The notes under the pieces are model-generated. The model saw only the letters and a program-made list of their open reading frames with translations. It was not told the DNA's origin and made no database searches. The translations under genes were made by a program, and so were the position numbers. Shown here in pieces: positions 34,688 through 41,618 of a stretch of DNA of 53,648 nucleotides. Position 1 is the first letter of the stretch. Each line of letters starts with the position of its first letter. Origin of the DNA: Paludibacteraceae bacterium (lineage in GTDB: Bacteria > Bacteroidota > Bacteroidia > Bacteroidales > Paludibacteraceae); the NCBI GenBank assembly GCA_024401555.1, contig JAKSKV010000021.1, positions 1 through 53,648 on the forward strand, in the 5' to 3' direction.

Positions 34688-34704
34688 AATTAAATATTTT
34701 CAAA

Positions 34705-36132
34705 ATGAAAAACGTTAACTTAAAAGTTGGCATGTTCCTTCAAATGAGAGGATTGCCGCAAGAGGCTTTTAATGCTCCGCAAAGTAAAGTGATTAATGCA
34801 ATTGATGATTTAAGAAAAAGAGCGGAGGTGGAGTTTGATAAAACGATGAAGTTGGTGAAGACATCCGATTTGGATCTGTTGGTCTTCCCGGAGTCTTGCA
34901 AGGTGCCTGATCGATATTTTAATGAAATTCCAGAAGAGGATTTCGAAGATTTGGCTTCTGTGTATGAGCAGATAGCCTTGAAGATTAGCCGTGAGATTGG
35001 CAAGGCTGTCATTGTTGGATTTGAGGATTGTTTGGATGAGGGTAAGTGTATGATCACAAATGCCTACGCCAATGCCCACGCTTTGGATAATGAGACTGGC
35101 TTGACCCATTATGATAAACATACGATGGTGGAGCGTTCTCCGTTTGATTTCGAGGATTATATGGACTACGGTGTCTGTGGCTATTTCCCCGTTATCAAAT
35201 TGAAGGGGTATAAGATCGGCATGACGATTTGTTATGATTGTAACCATGCTCCGTTTAGTCGTATTTATGGAATGCAGGGGGTGGATTTGCTAATCAATAG
35301 CAGTGGCCAGGACCTTGATTTCTACAAGTGGTATAAATACAACAAGGTGAGAGCGATAGAGAATGATTGCTTCAATCTGGTAGTGGATGGTTACATTGTG
35401 GATCAAAAGAAACAAGGTGCCTATGCTTTGGGTTATAACCCGGAAGGGAAAGAGTTGCCCTGTGTGGGTTTGAAAAGTGGAAAGCAATATCTCCGTCAAA
35501 ATAATATCTACGATTGGGGAGAGGTCTATGTGTTTGATCTATCGAAGGACAAGGGAGGGGCCTCTGTGGATACAACACTGGATCAAGAGGAAACACTTTG
35601 CAAATATGAGAATCTCTTTGTCCCTGTGGGTAATTCCGCCGTATTGTTAAAGAATGCCCAAAAGTTGAAAGAAAATCTCTATGTCATGCCACATCAGTAT
35701 ATACAGGATAAAAAGATTAACAATTGTCATGTGGTTTTCTGCGTAGTGGAGGGCGATGATATTTTCTTGCCGGAAAAGGTATTGTCTTTGCTTTATGCGA
35801 AGGAGTTGTCCTCGGTGAAGGATAAACGCTATGTCATTGTCAACCGGTATGGCGAGGTGGACAAGTCTTTCTATCAAACCAAATTGTCGGTGCTATTAAA
35901 GGTTCGTGCGATGGAAAATTATTGTGCGGTTCTGTTGGAATCGAAGAATTTGAACAAGTGCATTCAGACTACGATGAATAGAGGCACTCAAATGGTTAAA
36001 CCATTTCAAGGGAAATTTGGTATGGATTTGAATCGCACAACGGGTCCAGAGGCAATTTGGAAGAACAAAAAAGGAATGTCCGCCTCCTGGAGAAAAGGTT
36101 TTGAGTGGTTGGTTGATCAACTTAATTTTTAA
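34705..36132 (+). CDS. Carbon-nitrogen hydrolase (nitrilase superfamily) with a degenerate second module
   Basis: A 475-residue protein. Residues 1 to about 290 form a nitrilase-fold hydrolase with a visible catalytic triad: Glu63 (VFPESCK), Lys138 (HYDKHTM) and Cys176 (MTICYDCNHAPF). The usual downstream NKVRAIENDCFNLVVDG follows. Residues about 320-475 are an extra domain with LLKVRAMENYCAVLLES, a near copy of that segment, but no Glu-Lys-Cys triad, so it looks like a second, dead half-module. Superfamily members hydrolyse amides or nitriles; the substrate here is unknown. It is followed 20 bases later by the glycosylase-like gene, probably in one operon that ends at the terminator at 36934. 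Confidence 0.75.
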   Translation: MKNVNLKVGMFLQMRGLPQEAFNAPQSKVINAIDDLRKRAEVEFDKTMKLVKTSDLDLLVFPESCKVPDRYFNEIPEEDFEDLASVYEQIALKISREIGKAVIVGFEDCLDEGKCMITNAYANAHALDNETGLTHYDKHTMVERSPFDFEDYMDYGVCGYFPVIKLKGYKIGMTICYDCNHAPFSRIYGMQGVDLLINSSGQDLDFYKWYKYNKVRAIENDCFNLVVDGYIVDQKKQGAYALGYNPEGKELPCVGLKSGKQYLRQNNIYDWGEVYVFDLSKDKGGASVDTTLDQEETLCKYENLFVPVGNSAVLLKNAQKLKENLYVMPHQYIQDKKINNCHVVFCVVEGDDIFLPEKVLSLLYAKELSSVKDKRYVIVNRYGEVDKSFYQTKLSVLLKVRAMENYCAVLLESKNLNKCIQTTMNRGTQMVKPFQGKFGMDLNRTTGPEAIWKNKKGMSASWRKGFEWLVDQLNF

Positions 36133-36152
36133 TTTGTTAAATATTTGTGCAT

Positions 36153-36914
36153 ATGGAGAAAAAACATTGGCTAAATATATTGGAAGAGTATTTTGGTGGT
36201 GCCGCAAGTTTAGAGAGTTATGGAGATGTGGGCTACTGGGTGAGAAAACGCAAAGAGGGGCGCTCTTTCCCCTTTGAGGCACATTTGAAGGCTTTTATCT
36301 ATGCGCTCTTGACCAATCAACGGGAGTGGAGTGGTATAGCTGCCAAGATAGAAGAAATCAATGCTCTCTTTTTCCAATTTGACAAAGAAATGGTGAAGCG
36401 GCATGATGCTACCTATTTCATGGAGGGCATATTCCGACTGAAGTGTGGTAATGTCGCCACCAAGCGACAAATGGGTTCTTTGCACGAAAATATCCGTAAG
36501 ATGGAGGCTATTGAAAAGGATTATGGATCTTTGGACAAATTCGTTACCTCTGCAGATGCGAATACGATCGTTCGTTTGTTGTCGGATTCCCACAGTAAAT
36601 ATAAATTGAGTGGACTCGGTGTCGCTTTGGCGTGGGAGTATTTGCGCAATGTGGGTGTGGATGGCGCTAAACCTGACACTCATTTGCGAAGATTCTTGAG
36701 TGTGGATAGAGTAGGAACAGGTTCGAAAAAAATGGCGACGGAAGAGGAGGTGATTTCCCAAGTGGATGAGTTGGCGAAGATTACTCATAAGGAGAAGTGG
36801 CTGATAGATGGATTGATTTGGGAATATTGCAATGTGGAGGGAGCCAGTATCTGTGGGGCGGATCCGGATTGTCACAGGTGTGTCATTCGTTCATATTGTC
36901 ATCGAAATGTTTAG
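36153..36914 (+). CDS. HhH-GPD (endonuclease III-like) DNA glycosylase-like protein with Fe-S cysteines
   Basis: A 253-residue protein. FIYALLTNQREWSGIAAKIEEI (residues 48-69) matches the helix with the LLSAQ-like motif of EndoIII relatives. KLSGLGVALAWEYLRNVG (151-168) is the helix-hairpin-helix, KPDTHLRRFL (173-182) carries the conserved catalytic-type Asp175, and Cys234, Cys240, Cys243 and Cys249 form a C-x5-C-x2-C-x5-C set close to the EndoIII [4Fe-4S] pattern. The lyase lysine that follows the hairpin in EndoIII is absent, so a monofunctional glycosylase, or a non-catalytic DNA binder, is expected. ATG at 36153 is preferred to an in-frame GTG at 36147. Its target is unknown. Confidence 0.7.
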   Translation: MEKKHWLNILEEYFGGAASLESYGDVGYWVRKRKEGRSFPFEAHLKAFIYALLTNQREWSGIAAKIEEINALFFQFDKEMVKRHDATYFMEGIFRLKCGNVATKRQMGSLHENIRKMEAIEKDYGSLDKFVTSADANTIVRLLSDSHSKYKLSGLGVALAWEYLRNVGVDGAKPDTHLRRFLSVDRVGTGSKKMATEEEVISQVDELAKITHKEKWLIDGLIWEYCNVEGASICGADPDCHRCVIRSYCHRNV

Positions 36915-36933
36915 TTGTTAGGGATTTTTTTTG

Positions 36934-36966
36934 TTCGAGCGACATGAAGTGTCGCTCGAATTTTTA
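36934..36966 (+). terminator. Rho-independent terminator between glycosylase and WYL genes
   Basis: TTCGAGCGACA and TGTCGCTCGAA pair perfectly over 11 bp around TGAAG, followed by TTTTTA. It separates the nitrilase-glycosylase unit from the WYL unit. Confidence 0.93.
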
Positions 36967-36972
36967 TCTTTG
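36965..36972 (+). promoter_or_regulatory. Promoter -7 element for the WYL gene
   Basis: TATCTTTG overlaps the end of the terminator T-tract. Transcription would start near 36979, which favours ATG at 37010 over ATG at 36983. Confidence 0.6.
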
Positions 36973-37009
36973 TGGTAAAAGAATGAAATATCACGAAAAT
37001 GTATTGCAT

Positions 37010-37945
37010 ATGGCAAAGAAGTCCTATTTTGTGCGTTATACGACTATTGTGAAAGCCTTGAAAAAGGGAGAGAAGAGCTACCAGGAAATCTGTAAATCGA
37101 TAGAAGATGCCTATCGTGATTATGGACTCGAACCATTGTCTTATAGTCTTCGAACATTCCAAAGAGATATCAATGATATACTTTCTCTCTTTGAAATAGA
37201 GATTGCTTGCAATTCCGAATCTCTATATTACATCAAAGCGAATGATTCCGCCTATAAGGAGATGAATATGCGTATGATCGAGGATTTTGACCTTTCCCAT
37301 ACCATACGTTTCCAGAATAATGTGGAGCAGTATATCATGCTGCAATCCAGTAATATCCGTGGCACAGAGTATATACATCCTTTACTTTCTGCCTGCGATC
37401 ACCGCAAAGCAGTGAAATTCTCCTACCGTTTCGTGTGGCAGGAGTATACGGCCTCGCGAATGGTATATCCCCATGGACTGAAGGAGTTTGACCATATGTG
37501 GTACTTGGTGGCTTGGGATCCTCAGAAGAAAGGCATTCGAACATTCGGTTTAGACCGTATCCAAGATTTTGAGGTGACGGAACATGTTTTTAAGCGCCAG
37601 GAGAATTTTTCCATGGAGAAATATTTTGAACATTACTATGGTATTTGGGGCGGTGATGAACAATATGATGGACCCGTAGTGATTCGGTTGCTCTCAACGG
37701 CTAAATATGCGAATTACCTCAAAGCGGTCCCTTTGCACCATACGCAAAAAATTGTCGAGGAGGATGAATTTGAGTGCCTTTTTGAGTTGCGGCTTACGCC
37801 TTCGTGGGATTTCACTCAAAAATTGATGACGATGGCGGATCAGGTGCAGGTGGTTTCTCCAGAATCTCTCCGTGATGAGTTAGTTGAGGCCTTGGAATAT
37901 GGAATTGGATACCAAAATTGTGTAGATGAAGATGATGAATATTAA
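37010..37945 (+). CDS. WYL domain transcriptional regulator
   Basis: A 311-residue protein with an N-terminal winged-helix region (MAKKSYFVRYTTIVKALKKG; SYSLRTFQRDINDI as the likely recognition part). The central WYL domain contains VKFSYRF, YPHGLKEFDHMWYLVAWD and RTFGLDRIQDFEV, and a C-terminal WCX-like extension follows. WYL proteins bind nucleic acid or nucleotide ligands and often control defence or DNA-repair genes. Its own -7 element lies just upstream. The last 20 bases overlap the half-FtsA gene, or they abut if ATG 37947 is used. The perfect 11-bp hairpin directly before its promoter is a terminator, but its dyad could also serve as an operator. Confidence 0.83.
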   Translation: MAKKSYFVRYTTIVKALKKGEKSYQEICKSIEDAYRDYGLEPLSYSLRTFQRDINDILSLFEIEIACNSESLYYIKANDSAYKEMNMRMIEDFDLSHTIRFQNNVEQYIMLQSSNIRGTEYIHPLLSACDHRKAVKFSYRFVWQEYTASRMVYPHGLKEFDHMWYLVAWDPQKKGIRTFGLDRIQDFEVTEHVFKRQENFSMEKYFEHYYGIWGGDEQYDGPVVIRLLSTAKYANYLKAVPLHHTQKIVEEDEFECLFELRLTPSWDFTQKLMTMADQVQVVSPESLRDELVEALEYGIGYQNCVDEDDEY

Positions 37946-38432
37946 TATGCTGCAGGAACTCTACTTAACGGAGAAGGAGATGAATGAGGGCGTTCTGATG
38001 TTTCATGTCGAGGAAGAGCAGTCGTTTGTTTACTACTATCAAAATGGCACGTTGATGTATCTGCGTCTATTGGATGGGGAGTGTAATATGATTGAGAATT
38101 TGGCTCGTGATTTATCTTTGGATTTTGATTCTACATATAAACTTTGGAAAAGATTTGGAGATGTGGATCCGAATTTGGTGACGCCAGTGATAATAGTTGG
38201 TCTACCTGATGGAAGAGAGTTGGATAGTCCGTTATTGTCATCTTGTGTGGCGGATAAGTATGGTTCTTTTCTAGAACGCGTAGTTTTGGAGTTGGCTCCT
38301 ACGGGTATTCTTCGTGAATTGAAATCTGTTGTTTTAGTTGGATCGATATGTGAGATGCCTCACATTAGGGATTTTTTTTCGAAATATTTTACCGTTCCTG
38401 CAAGATTAGGTGTTGTTTCTGCTAAATACTAA
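37926..38432 (+). CDS. Half-length FtsA-like (actin-fold) protein
   Basis: A 168-residue protein. It lines up by eye with the second half of cell-division FtsA. GVLMFHVEEEQSFVYYYQNG corresponds to the beta hairpin of subdomain 2A. NMIENLARDLSLDFDSTYKL corresponds to the NxxTxDIA.....A..LK helix. LKSVVLVGSICEMPHIRDFF, then VPARLG, corresponds to the AGIVLTGG...GL/VRIG end. The nucleotide motifs are gone: the phosphate-2 DIGGGT position reads HVEEEQ and the adenosine TGG position reads VGS, so ATP binding is unlikely. Subdomains 1A and 1C are absent. Starts are possible at 37926 or 37947, after the WYL stop. It could be a domesticated partner of FtsA/FtsZ or a decaying duplicate; the intact frame favours use. 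Confidence 0.5.
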   Translation: MKMMNINMLQELYLTEKEMNEGVLMFHVEEEQSFVYYYQNGTLMYLRLLDGECNMIENLARDLSLDFDSTYKLWKRFGDVDPNLVTPVIIVGLPDGRELDSPLLSSCVADKYGSFLERVVLELAPTGILRELKSVVLVGSICEMPHIRDFFSKYFTVPARLGVVSAKY

Positions 38433-38571
38433 GTTTTTTTTCTGTGTAATAGTTGACTTGTAAACTTCAAAATTCCCCATTTCACCGAGAAAAACGCCTT
38501 TTGCCGATAAATTCGCCGAATTTTTCCCAATAGTTGCCGAATTATTACAATGCGAAGTCTATATGTCACCC

Positions 38572-38579
38572 TATATTTG
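38572..38579 (+). promoter_or_regulatory. -7 element of a candidate small RNA
   Basis: TATATTTG followed by C and, two bases later, ATGTC; the same string TATATTTGC..ATGTC occurs at 45304. No -33 TTTG at the usual spacing. Confidence 0.45.
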
Positions 38580-38585
38580 CAATGT

Positions 38586-38726
38586 CATCGGAAACGAACA
38601 GAGGTTCAGAACGATGACTCAGAATTAAACCAATTGACATATATGCTTACATTAATACAATAGTCTGCTCATTAATTGACAATCGTTAAAGGCCTCTCCA
38701 TTCTAAACCTTGGGAGAGGCTTTTTT
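38586..38726 (+). ncRNA. Candidate small RNA or leader upstream of the GH30 gene
   Basis: In the 447-base gap 38433-38879, a -7 element (38572-38579) is followed about 110 bases later by a strong terminator. In that terminator GCCTCTCC (38692-38699) pairs with GGAGAGGC (38713-38720), then TTTTTTG. The predicted RNA is about 140 nt and has no convincing ORF (MLTLIQ at 38644 is the only short one near the terminator). GH30 has a separate -7 element downstream, so this is more likely a free RNA than a leader. It shares short blocks with the unit at 45304-45420. Confidence 0.45.
38692..38726 (+). terminator. Rho-independent terminator before the GH30 gene
   Basis: Eight-bp GC-rich stem with a 13-base loop, followed by TTTTTTG. 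No plus-strand gene ends immediately before it; the half-FtsA gene stops 260 bases upstream. Confidence 0.85.
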
Positions 38727-38845
38727 GTTTTTCAGTGTTGAGATTTTAGAATTAAAAATTATGATTTAAATCTTGCTGTTTCCTTATTTCGTTGAATTGT
38801 TAGAATATTTTTTGCAAAAAAAGCACAATTACAAAAGTTTTATTT

Positions 38846-38853
38846 TAAATTTG
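38846..38853 (+). promoter_or_regulatory. -7 element for the GH30 gene
   Basis: TAAATTTG, 26 bases before ATG at 38880; no clear -33 element. Confidence 0.5.
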
Positions 38854-38879
38854 GGGCGTATGAGTAACATATATGCCGG

Positions 38880-41516
38880 ATGAATATCTTGAAAACACAC
38901 ATTATCCTACTCATTTCATTGCTGACCACACCTCTTTATGGAGCTGTCACTATGGATGTGAGACCTGCGACCACTTATCAGACGGTCGAAGGTATAGGAG
39001 GAGGTATTGTGTATTATCTGGATTGGATCGCCAAGCATAAAAATTGCGAGGCCATATATGATACTGTCTATAACGGATTGGGTTTGACCGGATTGCGCAT
39101 CGGCAACTGGGCGCAGGAACCTGACGCCGATTTGACCTTCGACTCTTTGATTGTCGCTGCAGGAAAGAAGCGCTTGGGCGATAATTTCTTCGTGGATATG
39201 ACCTCTTGGACTGCTCCCGCTTCGTTGAAATCCAATGGCAAAATGGAGGCAACCGGCGGAAAAGACAATGTCTCTTTGAAAAAGGAGTTTGGCGGATTTG
39301 TTTACGATAAGTTCGGCCAGTGGTGGAAACGCTCTTTGGAGCAGTATCGACGAGTGGGCATCTATCCTGATTACGTGAGCCTTCAAAATGAGCCTGATTG
39401 TAATCCTGATTATTATGGTATGGAATTGAACCCTGACGAGTCCAATCCCAATGTGGCCTCTTACGCGAAGGCTTTGAGTGCCGCTGCTAAGCAGATCAAT
39501 CAATTGCAGAATCCGCCTGTCATCATCGGCCCTGAGGTTTTGGGCATCGGATGGAACCGTGTGCAGGATTATTTAACCCCTGCTGATAAGAAATTGTTGG
39601 GTGGTTACTCATTCCACTACTATCATAGTGGTTTGAATGATCACGATGCGATTGATAAGCGATATGCCTATCCAGATGATTTCAAGGATGCGATGAGTGG
39701 TTTGTATAACACTTATGGCAAGGAGAATAAGCCTTTGTTTATGACCGAGAATAGTCCGTTGCGAGATCCGGTTGAAATGGATCCGATTTATACGGCTTGG
39801 TTTATGAATCTTGCTTTCACGGTGAATCATGCCGCTTCCTATCTACACTGGAATTTGATTTGGGGTGTTAGTGGTGATGCGTGCATCAACATTGATACAG
39901 TTTATGTGAATGGCAAGTACAAAACGCTTGAAAATGGTTATCGTGTGAATGGTGACTATCACGCTTTGCGTCACTATTCCAAGTTTGTGAAGCGTGGTTG
40001 GCAGATGCTCTATGCGACCACATCCGATGCGGATGTTCTGATCACTGCCTTCAAGAGTCCTTCTGATGATGCCTATTCTGTGATCTTGGTAAATAAGAGT
40101 CGCTTTGATAAGAGTTTGGAGTGCTCCTTCAATCCTACACAATGCACGCAGACTGTTATTCAGTCGGAGGTGATGAAGAAGAGTTGGAGCCAAGTGTTGG
40201 GAACCTATGATCATTTGAAGGAGTTGAATTTGCCGGGAAATAGTATTACCACCATCTCTTATAATCCTCGTCCCGCTACTTTGGTGTTCGACAATTTGCG
40301 AGAGATGGCGTGGAACAATGAGAAGGCATGGAATCCGCAACGGGTGCCGTCCGCCGACGATACGGTATTTGTAAAGAGAGGAACCCTGAATACGTCAGGT
40401 TTGTCGCAACGTGCGCCTTTCTCCATAGAGAAGGGAGCTGTTATTGCGATGGCGGGCGAGAACCGTTTTGGATCATTCGTTTCGGGGGGAGGTTCGCTCC
40501 GTTCCAATACTACCACTTCTATGGTGGCAGACACTATTATCGTGGATGATCAGACAACTATCCAGGTTGTCTCCAAAGATACTACGGCGAATATGTCGCT
40601 CAAGGGTGTTTTGGTGGGCAGCGACATCATCAATAAGATAGGAACAGATACGCTGAGCCTCTATGCGGACGCTTCGTCGTATACGGGTAGATGGGTGATC
40701 AGCGATGGTGTCTTCCGCGTTTGCGATGAGTATGCTTTGGGAGAGAATGGTGTCGATGTCATCCTTGGAACCATGCAGTTGAATTGTGATGCGCAGACCA
40801 GAAGTCTATATGTGGGAGGCGATGCCTCTTTGGAGTTAAACGGTACCTTGGTGGTTCAATCTGTCAGGTTGGGCGCCGATACGCTCTTTGGCGGTACCTA
40901 TACTTCTGCGGATTATCCTGATTTCTTGAAGGGAGAGGGGCTTCTTGTCGTGGATCGTCCTCGTCCTCAATTGGTTAAATCCTCATACAGCGATTCTGTC
41001 CAATCCTTCTATGTCGGTGACAGCATCGTACCATTGGTGTACCATTGGGAAAATGCCGACTCCGTTTCAGTGGATTGGGATCCAAACCAACCACAGGGAA
41101 TCTCTGTGGATATGGATACTGTTTTCTCAAGCGTTACCATCTCAGGTAAGTCTGATACTGTGGGAACTTTTGCATACTGCGTTTCCACGGTGGGTGAATA
41201 TGGACCTGTCGCAAGGGATAGTGGTGCACTCGTCTTCCAACCTGCTCCAGAGGGCTTGAAGAGTGTTAATGTGCCTGCGGAACATGTGCGAGTTCTCTTC
41301 CAGGATGGACATATCTCAATCTTTGCGGACGCTACCGTGGCAGGTGAGTGCAATATGCTCTTGGCCGATATGTCGGGTAGGGTGTTGGCCGCTAATAGCA
41401 CGGAGTTGATCCATGGCGAGAATGTCGTGGAGATTGGTGCCATTCCGATGGGTACCTATTTGTTGCAAATTCAAGGCAAAAACATAAACGAAACCTTCAA
41501 AGTTGTCTTTGAGTAG
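38880..41516 (+). CDS. GH30 family glycoside hydrolase with T9SS type A-like C-terminus
   Basis: An 878-residue secreted enzyme. The signal peptide (about residues 1-22) is followed by a TIM-barrel GH30 domain to about residue 380, with acid/base Glu171 in SLQNEPDCNP and nucleophile Glu290 in LFMTENSPL, then the family's beta side domain ending near residue 465. The middle (about 466-700) is a beta-rich autotransporter-like solenoid; a small Ig-like stretch follows. The C-terminal 80 residues (LADMSGRVLAAN...GENVVEIGAIPMGTYLLQI) match a type A T9SS sorting domain. GH30 enzymes cut glucuronoxylan or beta-glucans; a xylanase-like activity fits the neighbouring pectin-active enzyme, but substrate specificity is inferred. 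Confidence 0.87.
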   Translation: MNILKTHIILLISLLTTPLYGAVTMDVRPATTYQTVEGIGGGIVYYLDWIAKHKNCEAIYDTVYNGLGLTGLRIGNWAQEPDADLTFDSLIVAAGKKRLGDNFFVDMTSWTAPASLKSNGKMEATGGKDNVSLKKEFGGFVYDKFGQWWKRSLEQYRRVGIYPDYVSLQNEPDCNPDYYGMELNPDESNPNVASYAKALSAAAKQINQLQNPPVIIGPEVLGIGWNRVQDYLTPADKKLLGGYSFHYYHSGLNDHDAIDKRYAYPDDFKDAMSGLYNTYGKENKPLFMTENSPLRDPVEMDPIYTAWFMNLAFTVNHAASYLHWNLIWGVSGDACINIDTVYVNGKYKTLENGYRVNGDYHALRHYSKFVKRGWQMLYATTSDADVLITAFKSPSDDAYSVILVNKSRFDKSLECSFNPTQCTQTVIQSEVMKKSWSQVLGTYDHLKELNLPGNSITTISYNPRPATLVFDNLREMAWNNEKAWNPQRVPSADDTVFVKRGTLNTSGLSQRAPFSIEKGAVIAMAGENRFGSFVSGGGSLRSNTTTSMVADTIIVDDQTTIQVVSKDTTANMSLKGVLVGSDIINKIGTDTLSLYADASSYTGRWVISDGVFRVCDEYALGENGVDVILGTMQLNCDAQTRSLYVGGDASLELNGTLVVQSVRLGADTLFGGTYTSADYPDFLKGEGLLVVDRPRPQLVKSSYSDSVQSFYVGDSIVPLVYHWENADSVSVDWDPNQPQGISVDMDTVFSSVTISGKSDTVGTFAYCVSTVGEYGPVARDSGALVFQPAPEGLKSVNVPAEHVRVLFQDGHISIFADATVAGECNMLLADMSGRVLAANSTELIHGENVVEIGAIPMGTYLLQIQGKNINETFKVVFE

Positions 41517-41557
41517 CGTGATGATTTATTTTTACAAATCATTGACATGATTTTCTC

Positions 41558-41587
41558 CTTGTTTCCTCGTTAAGTTATATTACTTTG
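41558..41587 (+). promoter_or_regulatory. Promoter of the PL1-CE8 gene
   Basis: CTTG (41558-41561), an 18-base spacer and TTACTTTG (41580-41587), the same -7 variant as at the adhesin-like gene. It lies 32 bases before ATG at 41619. Confidence 0.5.
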
Positions 41588-41618
41588 TATTCGAAGAAAA
41601 CAATTAAATCGAATACAC

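Noticed and set aside
38644-38664. MLTLIQ mini-ORF before the terminator at 38692, considered as another attenuator leader peptide.
   Set aside because: Six codons with no amino-acid bias tied to a biosynthetic gene; the downstream gene is a glycoside hydrolase with its own -7 element, and I found no competing antiterminator.
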